Positions 9,859-17,907 of a DNA stretch of 64,000 bases are shown here, one piece after another. The DNA comes from Novipirellula aureliae (GTDB taxonomy: Bacteria; Planctomycetota; Planctomycetia; Pirellulales; Pirellulaceae), in contig NZ_SJPY01000003.1 of the NCBI RefSeq assembly GCF_007860185.1, positions 496,001 to 560,000 on the forward strand. Reading direction: 5' to 3'. Position 1 is the first letter of the stretch. Each line of letters opens with the position of its first letter. The notes under the pieces were generated by a model. The model was given only the letters and a program-made list of their open reading frames with translations. It searched no databases and was not told the origin of the DNA. Made by a program: the position numbers and the translations under genes.

Positions 9859-10242
9859 ATGGTCATGAGGGAAAACAATGGACTCATTGCGGCCAGTAGA
9901 AGTTTAATTGCGGGCATGGCAATCATGCTTCTTTCACAGCAGTGCGCTTGGTCGCAACTCAGTCCAAAAGACTTTCGATTTATTCAGAATCGATGGGGAA
10001 TGACGTTCGTTGAGATACCGGTCGAAGCTGGCCAACGTTCAGGTGAAGTTATGTTGTGGCAAATGACTGAGTTGACCGAACAACAGTATTTTAACATTCG
10101 TTGTTCGCTAGAGCCAGGACACTTTACGAAAGCTTGGATGCCGACAGAATCCCTGCTTGCACACAGTGACTTGACTTGGAAGGAAGCCAATGAAATCGCA
10201 GCTAAAATTAGCAGCGGAGGACTTCGTCGGGGTCAGTCTTGA
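9859..10242 (+). pseudogene. FGE-like protein, copy 2, cut short by a REP-like palindrome
   Basis: It starts with a signal peptide (about residues 1-33, ending CAWSQ) followed by the opening of an FGE-like domain (NRWGMTFVEIPVEAG, WQMTELTEQQYFNI, LTWKEANEIAAKI). At 10222 the frame runs into a 73-bp palindrome and stops within it, leaving 127 residues instead of about 300. The LPTEAEWE and later motifs are absent. Confidence 0.65.
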
Positions 10243-10294
10243 TCTTCGGTTTTCAATGAACGAAAACCGAAAATCAAGACTGACCCCCGCGAAG
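10222..10294. repeat. Complete REP-like palindrome
   Basis: Arms of 33 nt (10222-10254 and 10262-10294) are complementary with three mismatches around a 7-nt loop. Half-copies occur at 568-602 and 8363-8384. The core cggggtca...tgacccccg resembles REP/BIME sequences mobilised by REP-associated tyrosine transposases; no such transposase is present in the window. Confidence 0.8.
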
Positions 10295-10601
10295 CGAACC
10301 CCCACACGATCAGTGGGAAAAAAATGGCATTGACTTTGATGAAAACGGAATAGTTGATCATACATTGGCGGATGCGAAGTTTGACCAACGCGACGTTTAC
10401 GTGGAAGTGGACTCGATGAATGATCCAGCCTTGCAATATGATCCCGCTGACTTTGTCGCAGTTGAATCTGCGTTCCTAAACTCCGGGCAATTGGTTTTGC
10501 ATATTGAGCCAGATGAAGATAATTTAGTGAAAGCAAGCTGGACACCAGCATTGTGGGGTGATTTCGATCAGTTGGAAGGTGTTCTGTCTAGCGACAATTA
10601 G
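10284..10601 (+). pseudogene. Internal fragment of a metalloprotease-like secreted protein
   Basis: In frame 10308-10599 the translation reads DQWEKNGIDFDENGIVDHTLADA, then DVYVEVDSMNDPALQYD and LVLHIEPDEDN. This pattern (D-x-WE-x-NGID..., DVYVEVD-M, LHIE) occurs in bacterial zinc-metalloprotease-like proteins just before the catalytic region. The HExxH motif is not present, the 5' side is cut by the REP palindrome and the 3' side by the IS21 end. It is a remnant, not a gene. The family assignment is from memory of the motif and is moderately secure. Confidence 0.5.
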
Positions 10602-11069
10602 TTTTCCCTCTCCGCGACAATTAGAATTCCCCTGTTGAGCTGATTTTGCGGCGTGTTTCACGACGGAATGTTTCCCGGATCAGCGACAATTAGAATTCCC
10701 CTGTTGGGGACTACTTATGCATCATCACGACTCCCCTTTTAGGAGATCGCGATGACCACGGATGGACAAGTTCTTGAACTCAGGCGTTGGCTGGCCCTTG
10801 GCAAGCCTCTCGCCGCTTCTGCCAGGATGGCTTCGATGGATAAAAAAACAGCACGATCGTACCGGGACTCTCAACGACTCCCTTCCGAACGCAGGGCCAT
10901 TCGCAACTACCGAACCCGAACCGATCCCTTTGCCGAGGTATGGACCGGCATCGAACGATTGCTCGAAGCAGAACCACGGCTCAAAGCCAAGACACTCTTT
11001 GACGATCTACAGCGGAAGTATCCCGGCCAGTTTCCCGATTCCACTCGTCGAATGTCGACAGCGGTTTGA
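10585..11069 (+). mobile_element. Left end of an IS21-family insertion sequence (truncated)
   Basis: The end holds three copies of gcgacaattag at 10591, 10614 and 10683; the last two extend to gcgacaattagaattcccctgttg-like 24-mers. IS21 ends carry such multiple transposase-binding repeats and begin with TG (here possibly TG at 10585). The transposase gene starts at 10752. No right end and no istB are found, so only a left fragment remains. Confidence 0.65.
10752..11069 (+). pseudogene. istA: IS21 transposase IstA, N-terminal fragment
   Basis: About 100 residues match the start of IS21-type IstA: MTTDGQVLELRRWLALGKP, the HTH part AASARMASMDKKTARSYRDS, then RTRTDPFAEVWTGIERLLEA and LFDDLQRKYPGQFPDS. 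The family then continues with a DDE catalytic domain of about 300 residues, absent here: the frame ends in RRMSTAV and a stop. Inactive. Confidence 0.75.
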
Positions 11070-11231
11070 AATTGTACCAGTTTAGCGGTTTGGCTGAGGG
11101 TGGCTGCTAAACGCTGATGGCGGTTTTCTGGCGGGCTCGGATTATAATGGGAGGTCGTTTGCGACTGCTGCCGAGGCGGTGGTCGTTTTTAGAATCGCCT
11201 CACCGTGGAGTTGACGCTCCAGCGGTGAGAC

Positions 11232-11801
11232 TTGACCTGCAGGGAGTATACGCTCCCCTTGGCCCTGTTAAAGAATCCCTTCTCGTCGATCCGCTGGCAA
11301 GGCGGATCATCCCGACTTTCGCCCCGGAAGTGTCTTCTCAAGGGTTGCGATCGCTATTTCCCTCCTAATCATCCCCTCGATCGCTATTGCTCTGCCGACT
11401 GCAAAGCTGCTGCGAGACGCTGGCGGCTCGCGCGGGCGAATCTGGAATATCGTCAGTCCGAGCAGGGAAGAGAACACCGCCGGGCTCAAGCGGTTCGCTA
11501 TCGGATCCGACTTAAAGAACAAAAAGTCGAAGCAGCTCGGGAGCATGCGGCCGACCAACCAGCACAATCCGATGCCTCCGAGACGCCGCGCGAGGGCTAT
11601 CACAAAGAGGATTCTCAAGAAAAATCTTGCTGTGATCGGCCTGGCTGTTACGAACGTTTCACCCCGCATCCAAGATCACCTCTGCAAAAGTTCTGTTCGT
11701 TCAGTTGCCGTAAGGCTTTGCGCTGCGTCCTGTTACGCGAGCGACGCTGGATCTTGAAGTTCGCGACCAAGCCATATCGAGCACGCGACGGGCCTCTTTG
11801 A
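11232..11801 (+). CDS. Double zinc-finger protein of an IS21-type cassette
   Basis: Up to 189 residues with two similar Cys4 knuckles: C-x4-C-x13-C-x3-C near 34-58 (CLLKGCDRYF...RYCSADC) and C-x4-C-x15-C-x3-C near 133-159 (CDRPGCYERF...KFCSFSC). Each is followed by an Arg-rich helix; the linker is highly basic and charged. This suggests DNA binding. I recall homologous proteins beside ParB-like and IS21-type transposase genes in planctomycetes, as here; a role in transposition or its control is inference. The start is uncertain: 11232 is a TTG and no good ribosome site is visible, so the true start may lie closer to the first Cys pair. Confidence 0.6.
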   Translation: MTCREYTLPLALLKNPFSSIRWQGGSSRLSPRKCLLKGCDRYFPPNHPLDRYCSADCKAAARRWRLARANLEYRQSEQGREHRRAQAVRYRIRLKEQKVEAAREHAADQPAQSDASETPREGYHKEDSQEKSCCDRPGCYERFTPHPRSPLQKFCSFSCRKALRCVLLRERRWILKFATKPYRARDGPL

Positions 11802-11951
11802 ACCTCTCCAAAGCGGCTTTTCGTGTGACGCATATCGATTCCTCGCCAAGTCCACTTACGCTTACGAACCTGTCACTACAAACCTTCCGTACCGACTCCA
11901 TCCGGTTCGATGCAAAAGTACGGGTTCCAAAAGCGTGAGAAGCCATCGGCG

Positions 11952-12902
11952 ATGCCAAACTCTCAACCAATACCTCCCGAAATTACAGTCATCGGGGATG
12001 GTATCCAAGATCCTATGCTTGCCCTGGAAATACTTGACGAGCGTTTACAACGCTACCGTCTGGTGCAACCAAAGCTTGAGCGGCAGATGATGCAGTCGCT
12101 CAAGGACTACGGCCAAGTATCGCCAATCATCGTCTTTCAACTCGAAGGGCAGATGGTACTCGTCGATGGTTTCAAGCGTTTACGTGCGGCTCGGTCGCTC
12201 AAAGGGTTTACGCACTTGCAAGCGAGGTTGTTGGAAGTGGATGAGCAAGCAGCCAAGGCAGCCTTGTTCAATCTGAACCGCATCGTCGGACGACCCGTGG
12301 AACTGGAGGAAGCTTGGGTCATCTTTGCACTCGTTCGCGAGGATGGACTCCAGCAAGCCGAAGTTGCCCAGATGCTTGGTCGCCACAAGAGCTGGGTGAA
12401 TCGACGACTAGCATTGATCGAGCGACTTTGTGACGAAGCTCGCGAGTCATTGCGGCTTGGACTGTTAACACCAACTCAAGCGAGACATCTGATCCGGTTG
12501 CCGCGCGGCAACCAGAAAGCGGCCATGTTAGCGGCTACCGATGCCGCGTTGACTTCGCGTGAACTATCGGATGTTGTGGATCTACTCTCTGCAAGTAGCA
12601 CTGCCGAGCAGGCTCACTTGGTGCTCTCCAATCCACGTGAAGCTCTGCGTCAATCACAAGCGGACTACGTCTACCAATGGGATCCGCGAATGAGTGCTTC
12701 AGGTAACCGAGCGGCCAAACGCCTGGCGTTACTCTTAGACTGCTTGGCCAAGATGAACAGTTGGCTCCGATACAAAGGGCGTTCGGAATTACAAGCGATC
12801 GATCGAGAGCCGTTAACCGATGGCTTCGTCAAGCTTGAGCAAGAAACGAAGGTGGTCGCCGAAGCAACCGAGGACTTTTTGAAAGAGATGAAGCAACCAT
12901 GA
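11952..12902 (+). CDS. ParB/RepB-like nuclease-fold and HTH protein of an IS21-type cassette
   Basis: I chose the ATG at 11952 (316 residues); an upstream ATG at 11910 is possible. The ParB N-terminal domain is at about 40-110 (YGQVSPIIVFQL, VLVDGFKRLRAAR) and the KorB/ParB HTH at about 130-200 (EEAWVIFALVRED-GLQQAEVAQMLGRHKSWVNRRLALIERL, then LLTPTQARHLIRLP). The C-terminal third is not recognised. Its stop overlaps the ATG of the next gene (ATGA), so it is translationally coupled to a transposase gene. A chromosome-partition role is unlikely because no parA is present; a mobile-element accessory role is inferred from context. Confidence 0.8.
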   Translation: MPNSQPIPPEITVIGDGIQDPMLALEILDERLQRYRLVQPKLERQMMQSLKDYGQVSPIIVFQLEGQMVLVDGFKRLRAARSLKGFTHLQARLLEVDEQAAKAALFNLNRIVGRPVELEEAWVIFALVREDGLQQAEVAQMLGRHKSWVNRRLALIERLCDEARESLRLGLLTPTQARHLIRLPRGNQKAAMLAATDAALTSRELSDVVDLLSASSTAEQAHLVLSNPREALRQSQADYVYQWDPRMSASGNRAAKRLALLLDCLAKMNSWLRYKGRSELQAIDREPLTDGFVKLEQETKVVAEATEDFLKEMKQP

Positions 12903-13225
12903 ACCGCGAACAAGAAAACGAAGTGATCCACCGTTGGCAGAACCATCAATCGCTGCGCAGCATCGCGTTGGAGCTGAACCTCAGTCGCTATCAAGTCTCA
13001 AGCGTTATCAAATCGCACGTACAATCCCGCGATGCGGATGTGCAGGCTCAAGCCGATGCCAATGCCGACGCGCCGCCAGCGAGTCTGGGGCCAGTGCCAA
13101 CGCGGCGGGCCAGTAAACTGGATCCGTTTAACGAAGAAATCACGCGATTACTGGAGCGTTATCCTCGTATCACGGTGACGCGAGTCTTCGAGGAACTGAC
13201 GCGCAGTGGCTACCGAGGCGGCTAG
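12899..13225 (+). pseudogene. IS21-type transposase, N-terminal fragment
   Basis: 108 residues: an HTH (HQSLRSIALELNLSRYQVSSVIKS), a low-complexity Ala/Asp linker, then the diagnostic SKLDPFNEEITRLLERYPRI and VFEELTRSGYRGG. In IstA-type transposases this last motif is followed by Y-T-x-VR and the DDE domain; here a stop falls immediately after GG. The downstream catalytic domain and istB are missing. The stop lies in a CTAG that also ends the opposing gene. Confidence 0.7.
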
Positions 13226-13929
13226 GCGATCAATCGTTGACGATTGATCAGCCGTTGAACTGTTTCGGACTTCATCTTTGCTTCTGCATCTTGAACCCGG
13301 TTTGCCGCATCCAAAACCGCTTCATCGAAAGCCGCAAATGCTGGACCAACCAAGGGAAGTTTGGCGAGTGTCTTTCGGAAGGCACTGGCGATGAACTTGC
13401 CGTAGTGAATCGACATCACAACGGCGGTGAATGAACCGTGGCGACTACGCTTCAACATTGCTTTTAATCGTTCCAACGCTTCTTGCACAACACGACTATC
13501 GATCACGTCCAACGCGATGATTGCTTCTATCTTTGAAACGAGATTGTCAAAGGCATCAGCCACACCCGCTTCATCACGAATCGAATCGAACCGGGAATCA
13601 AAATCAAACTCGGCTTGCTCACCGAACAGAAGAGGTGCGCTGATCTGCGGTAGGTTCTTAACGACAAACGCGGTCAACTTCTCAAATTCTGGATCGCCTG
13701 CGTGCGGGTCAAGTTCTGCTGTAGCAAAACCAACGTCCAATTCCGTCAGCCACGGCGGATGAAATTCCGGTGGTAGCAACCTGCTGAGTTCATGTGCGTA
13801 GAACACAACTTGTCCAATCGCTTGCGGGTTGGTCCCACCGTGACCAAGCGAACCCACAAAACGATCGGCAGCGGCGACTAAATTCCCGTGGGTCTGCTCC
13901 ACGGCTTTATGGTGTAGTTCAACGTCCAA
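13222..13929 (-). CDS. Hypothetical soluble protein, unknown family
   Basis: 235 residues, mostly helical by composition, with no signal peptide. A hydrophobic patch (KLPLVGPAFAAFDEAVLDAA) lies near the C-terminus. I recognise no family. The 3' end overlaps the truncated transposase by 4 bp (CTAG stop on both strands), so the C-terminus may itself have been altered when the IS21 cassette was cut. No partner genes are evident. Confidence 0.55.
   Translation of the reverse strand: MDVELHHKAVEQTHGNLVAAADRFVGSLGHGGTNPQAIGQVVFYAHELSRLLPPEFHPPWLTELDVGFATAELDPHAGDPEFEKLTAFVVKNLPQISAPLLFGEQAEFDFDSRFDSIRDEAGVADAFDNLVSKIEAIIALDVIDSRVVQEALERLKAMLKRSRHGSFTAVVMSIHYGKFIASAFRKTLAKLPLVGPAFAAFDEAVLDAANRVQDAEAKMKSETVQRLINRQRLIA
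13228..13249. terminator. Hairpin between convergent genes
   Basis: Perfect 9-bp arms gatcaatcg/cgattgatc around a ttga loop, inside the last codons of the minus-strand gene and just after the transposase fragment's stop. There is no T-run, so terminator function is only suggested. Confidence 0.4.
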
Positions 13930-14430
13930 ACTGAAGGTCCGCTTCTGAAAGGGTGTGGTTACTAGTTTCGCGGTGGATGATTGTCGCAGACCGGACTACA
14001 AACGACTACCGGCGACAGTTCTGCAAAATTATGTCCGAGTAAACACTCGCCGACTGAGCCAGAACCGAACATCCCACAGGAGGGGATGGGGCGACGTCTT
14101 TTGCTCGGCGGCAAGAGCATCGTCCCAACTCTAGAGGTGGGCCTTGACACGACATCGCTCCTCGGATTCGGCTAGCGAAAAGCAAGGGCCCCTCTTTATC
14201 TCCCAGTTTACGACCCTCTCTACCAGCAATTGGGTAGAAGCAGATAAGTCAATTCGAACTTCCCAATTGCGTCCAGGATTGCCTCGACGAATTTTCAACC
14301 GCGAACCGGGTGTGTTTGCGCAATGCGCTATCAATCACGATAAGTTCAAGAGCGAGGAACTTTGCTGTTTCGATGGATCGATCTCCGTCAGTGTCAGGCG
14401 GAAGTCCACTTACCCGAATCTGAATCAGCT
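13930..14430. other. Island intergenic stretch, no supported gene
   Basis: About 500 bp between the hypothetical gene and the excisionase-like gene. Short frames exist on both strands, but none has a recognisable motif or a good ribosome site. Confidence 0.5.
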
Positions 14431-14688
14431 ATGAAATCGAGCATGTTGACCGTCAACGAAGTCGCCGACCGATTGAATGTCGCCCCGTCGACGGTCTATG
14501 GCTTGCTTTCTCAAGGTCGCCTGAAATGCTACCGCATTGGGCTTGGGCGAGGCACGATTCGGGTATCGGAAGATGAGTTGGCTCGCTTTCTTGCGGCCAC
14601 GGTCTCGGATCCCTCTGAACACGAGACTGAACAGCCGCAAGAACCACGTCAAAGCCTCAAACACATCAAGATGCCGCGGCACGCTTGA
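14431..14688 (+). CDS. Excisionase-like helix-turn-helix protein
   Basis: 85 residues from the ATG at 14431, followed directly by the motif MLTVNEVADRLNVAPSTVYGLLSQGRLKCYRIG and RVSEDELARFL, the MerR-type winged helix of the Xis/excisionase family. Such proteins bind DNA and direct excision by a tyrosine integrase. It is convergent with, and overlaps by 23 bp, the integrase gene, which supports that pairing. The tail is Glu/Gln/Pro-rich and unstructured. Confidence 0.8.
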   Translation: MKSSMLTVNEVADRLNVAPSTVYGLLSQGRLKCYRIGLGRGTIRVSEDELARFLAATVSDPSEHETEQPQEPRQSLKHIKMPRHA

Positions 14689-15847
14689 GTTGATCTGCCA
14701 TGTAAGCGGGGTTCTGCTCGACATGACTATAAACGCGGCTCAGCATGGTTGTGTCAGAATGGCCCATTAGCTTGGCCAACGTCACTGAGTCGACGCCCCG
14801 TTCGAGAGCGAGCGTCGCGAACGAGTGGCGAAGGCTGTAAAGCGAGCAACGCGGAGCATGCAATTTCGCTTCTTGTTTTGTCAGCTTGTCTTTGGCTTCG
14901 CAGCGAATTTCGGCCGGTGTCTTGGCACGCACGACGCCTTTGGCTGTTTTTGTTTGCTTCAGCTTTTTGATCAACTTCTTGATCTTGTCATCTTTGATCT
15001 TCAAGCCGCGTTTCTTCATTTCCGCTTTCCCCATCCGAATTCGGATGCGATCGACTTGGCAGTTCACGGCATCGGTCGTCCAAGGGGTGCCCCGATTGTT
15101 GCGGAAGATCTCTCCGCTTGGTTTTTTGGCCATCCACGATTTGGTGATCTCGAAGGCTTTATCGGTCAGATACACGACTCGCTGTTCGCGTTTTCCTTTC
15201 GATTCGTGCTTGGGGAACACCCAGCGTTGCTGTTTGACGTCGACGTGGCGAGCCTCAACTCGCAACAATTCTTGCGGACGGCACCCGGTTTCGCGAGTCA
15301 CGATCAACAGATCGCGAAACGCGGGATCAAGGGCCGCGTCCAGTACGGCGGAAAATTGGTCGTCGCGGATGACGACCTCTTTCCGATCAGCACCAGGGAT
15401 CTCCAGTAATTCCAAAGGGTTGCTGTCGATGTAGCCCTGCTGTCTTGCCCACTTCAAGCAACGCTTAATCGAGCGGAAATAGTTACGTCGGGAAGTACGC
15501 GAGAGATCCGGGTAGCTATCGACCCACTGTTCAGCGTGATATGGCTTGAGTGCCGTGACCGAGATATCGGGGTAGAAGTCGACGAAGCGTTGCAAGCGGT
15601 AGCGATACCATTCGTAGGTATCGGGGGCACGATGCTTGGAATTCCACTCCAAGAACGCATCAATGATAGCTGGCAGCGACTTAGTTGGCGCCTTCACTTT
15701 CTTCCGTTTGACCGGCGTGCTCATCAAGCGGTAGAACTCATCGAAGGCAGCCTTTTTATTACTGCCGAGATTGTGCCGCTTACCGGCGATGGTGACTTTC
15801 CAGCAGTCACGGGACTTGTCGAACCAAGGCTTGGGAGTACGAGCCAT
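14666..15847 (-). CDS. int: Tyrosine recombinase / phage-type integrase
   Basis: 393 residues from the ATG at 15847, preceded by ggaggg at a good distance; this start is better than the upstream one at 15862. An N-terminal core-binding (SAM-like) domain at about 60-150 is followed by the catalytic domain: Arg I in TRETGCRPQELLR, then SLYSLRHSFATLALERG with H-x-x-R, and the nucleophile Tyr in SRVYSHVEQN. It starts about 180 bp from the 3' end of tRNA-Arg and reads away from it, the standard layout of an island integrated into a tRNA gene. Confidence 0.9.
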   Translation of the reverse strand: MARTPKPWFDKSRDCWKVTIAGKRHNLGSNKKAAFDEFYRLMSTPVKRKKVKAPTKSLPAIIDAFLEWNSKHRAPDTYEWYRYRLQRFVDFYPDISVTALKPYHAEQWVDSYPDLSRTSRRNYFRSIKRCLKWARQQGYIDSNPLELLEIPGADRKEVVIRDDQFSAVLDAALDPAFRDLLIVTRETGCRPQELLRVEARHVDVKQQRWVFPKHESKGKREQRVVYLTDKAFEITKSWMAKKPSGEIFRNNRGTPWTTDAVNCQVDRIRIRMGKAEMKKRGLKIKDDKIKKLIKKLKQTKTAKGVVRAKTPAEIRCEAKDKLTKQEAKLHAPRCSLYSLRHSFATLALERGVDSVTLAKLMGHSDTTMLSRVYSHVEQNPAYMADQLKRAAAS

Positions 15848-16023
15848 GAGAAAACCCTCCAATCGGATCTAGGGGAAACCTAGAACACACATCGCAGAGC
15901 GAAGGGTTTTGCGCAGATATCGACGGGTAGCCCGTCGAGGCCAATTTGCTTTTCAGCGAGAAAATTCTGTCCCGAATTCTGTCCCCGACAAGTTTTGAAA
16001 ATCAAAAAGTGTCGAAAACGCAG

Positions 16024-16097
16024 TACACCCGGAGGGATTCGAACCCCCAACCCTCGGTTCCGAAGACCGATGCTCTATCCAGTTGAGCTACGGGTGC
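16024..16097 (-). tRNA. tRNA-Arg (anticodon TCG)
   Basis: A full 74-nt cloverleaf on the minus strand: acceptor GCACCCG/CGGGTGT (first pair G-U), D stem GCTC/GAGC, anticodon stem TCGGT/ACCGA with loop CTTCGGA, T arm with TTCGAAT, discriminator A. CCA is not encoded. The loop places TCG at 34-36, reading CGA codons. The 3' end faces the integrase gene and is a likely attachment site. Confidence 0.95.
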
Positions 16098-16108
16098 GTC
16101 GTGGTAAA

Positions 16109-16137
16109 AGTATATCTCTTGACGCGGTTTTTTACAA
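16109..16137 (-). promoter_or_regulatory. Promoter of tRNA-Arg
   Basis: On the minus strand, TTGTAA (16132-16137) and TATACT (16109-16114) are separated by 17 nt and lie 11 nt upstream of the tRNA 5' end: a near-consensus sigma-70 promoter. Confidence 0.65.
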
Positions 16138-16303
16138 ACACGGTTCCAACACACGATTATGGGAAGGCGGGATGCAATTCGGCAACCCAACTCGCCCCAC
16201 AGGTCAGACCTTGTAGACAAAGTATGCCGGATCTTTTGACGCTTTGCAAGCGGTATAAATAACGGATATTTCTCGCTCTCGAATGAAAACCGTCACTGCC
16301 ACG

Positions 16304-16669
16304 CTAATGCGGCTTTGTTACACGAAATCGACTTCGAATAAAATCGATTAGCATCCATTCGGCGACCAGTAAAATCACCGGTATCAAGAAGAGCAAAAAC
16401 TGAGTCGCGCCGGCTGTTCGCGCCCAAATGGGCAAAACCGGCTCGAGCAACTTGATCAGTGCCATCACAAAGGATGCGTTAAAAAACAGTAAAACACAGG
16501 TGATCGCGACCGAAAGGATCGTTGCAGCACAACCGAGTGCCACATCGGCACGCGGATCGGTTGGAGAGATCGCTTTGACGCTCGCTTCGTTTAACGTGGC
16601 CGCTCCCGAGGCATCCTCAGGGGCATCCTCAGGGGCATCCTCGGAGTTTGGGCTGCGTGAATTTGACAT
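16304..16669 (-). CDS. Small two-TM membrane protein, unknown function
   Basis: 121 residues from the internal ATG (MSNSRSPN); a longer start at 16708 is possible. The N-terminal tail carries a short EDAPEDAPEDAS repeat. Two membrane helices lie at about 45-75 (CAATILSVAITCVLLFFN) and 85-115 (FLLFLIPVILLVAEWMLI). It is divergent from the flagellar block, with no sign of shared function. Confidence 0.6.
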   Translation of the reverse strand: MSNSRSPNSEDAPEDAPEDASGAATLNEASVKAISPTDPRADVALGCAATILSVAITCVLLFFNASFVMALIKLLEPVLPIWARTAGATQFLLFLIPVILLVAEWMLIDFIRSRFRVTKPH

Positions 16670-16847
16670 GATTATGCCTATTGTACTGATTGTGTAACGT
16701 CGTTGCATCGATACTTCATCGGAAGTCTGCGTTTCTTTTTTGCAACATCCCGCCGGTTCCTTTTGTGTGTCCTACGCTTTGTTGAAAGCCAAGCATGCGT
16801 TGCGTTTTCAATTAACGGTAGAGCTAAATTTCAATGAGGACAAATCG

Positions 16848-17117
16848 ATGATTAAGCTATCGCGACTCGATGGCGAGCCGTTTGTGCTCAATGCTGACCT
16901 GATTCGGTATGTCGAAAGGCGTCCCGATACGTTCATCACGTTGACATCGGGTGAACGTATTGTGGTCCGCGAAAGTCTGGATGAGGTCGTCGACCGCGCG
17001 GTTCGGTATCAGCAACACAAGCATTGGATGCCAAATCCACAGATCATGCTTCGTCCTGAAATTGGTTTACCTGCAACCGACATGACGTCCAATCCCTCCG
17101 CCTGTCCAACCTCCTAA
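16848..17117 (+). CDS. flbD: Flagellar FlbD family protein
   Basis: 89 residues from the ATG at 16848, preceded by gagga. The FlbD core is plain: MIKLSRLDGEPFVLNADLIRYVE and DTFITLTSGERIVVRESLDEVVDR. FlbD proteins are small, of unclear mechanism, and typically stand just before motA, as here (25-bp gap). It is the first gene of a same-strand flagellar block, so the promoter is expected upstream of 16848. Confidence 0.9.
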   Translation: MIKLSRLDGEPFVLNADLIRYVERRPDTFITLTSGERIVVRESLDEVVDRAVRYQQHKHWMPNPQIMLRPEIGLPATDMTSNPSACPTS

Positions 17118-17142
17118 CCACCAACCCTAAACTGCATTCATT

Positions 17143-17904
17143 ATGGACATCGCTAGCCTGATCGGTTTGATCTTAGCGATCGGATTGATCATCGGTTCGA
17201 TCGCGATGGGCAACGCGCCCTTCTCTGCGTTCATCGACATTCCATCCTTTTTGGTGGTGGTCGGTGGTGCCGGCGCCGCAGCACTGATCTGTTTCCCGCT
17301 TGGTAGTATTTTGAAGTCGCCGATCGTTGCCATCAAGGTGTTCTTGAATAAGAACGAAGATCGCTTGGCGTTGGTCAAGCAGATCGTCGAGCTGGCGGAA
17401 ACCGCTCGCCGCGACGGTTTGTTAGCACTGGAATCCAAAGTAGGTGATATCGAAAATCCGCTCGTCCGCACGGGTATCCAAATGGCTGTCGACGGCAGCA
17501 CACCCGAAGTGGTCGAAGAGGTACTTCGTACCGAGGTCAACGCAATCGCTGTGCGTCACCGTGAAGGCAAGAGCATTATGGATCAACTCGGCCGTTTTGC
17601 TCCCGCCTACGGAATGATTGGCACGTTGATGGGTTTGATCATGATGCTTCAAGACATGAGCGATCCTTCGGGCATTGGTGCGGGGATGGCAGTCGCACTG
17701 ATCACGACCCTTTATGGGGCGATTGTTGCAAATGTTTTCTTCAGTCCGTTTGCGGAAAAGCTTGGGCTATTGAGCCGCAACGAAATGGTCAGCATGGAAA
17801 TTGCGATTCGTGGTGTGATGGCGATTCAACAAGGGGAAAGCCCGCGTGCAATCGACCAAAAACTACGCACGTTTTTGCCACCGAAACAACGAGAGGCAGA
17901 ATAA
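17143..17904 (+). CDS. motA: Flagellar motor stator protein MotA
   Basis: 253 residues. Typical MotA/PomA layout: an early pair of membrane helices (about 3-25 and 33-53), a cytoplasmic domain with ALESK/NPLVRTGIQMAVDG, then the second helix pair with FAPAYGMIGTLMGLIMML and GAGMAVALITTLYGAIVAN (about 145-205). With MotB it forms the proton- or sodium-driven stator. It lies 3 bp before motB. Confidence 0.95.
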   Translation: MDIASLIGLILAIGLIIGSIAMGNAPFSAFIDIPSFLVVVGGAGAAALICFPLGSILKSPIVAIKVFLNKNEDRLALVKQIVELAETARRDGLLALESKVGDIENPLVRTGIQMAVDGSTPEVVEEVLRTEVNAIAVRHREGKSIMDQLGRFAPAYGMIGTLMGLIMMLQDMSDPSGIGAGMAVALITTLYGAIVANVFFSPFAEKLGLLSRNEMVSMEIAIRGVMAIQQGESPRAIDQKLRTFLPPKQREAE

Positions 17905-17907
17905 CCA

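Noticed and set aside
11952-12902. Plasmid partition or replication locus
   Set aside because: The ParB-like gene has no parA, origin repeats or replication gene nearby; its neighbours are transposase fragments.
14144-14434. 96-residue protein in the island gap
   Set aside because: No recognisable motif, no ribosome site, and it runs into the excisionase-like gene.
14825-15434. Two long plus-strand frames of 180-190 residues
   Set aside because: Antisense to the integrase, which has full catalytic motifs.
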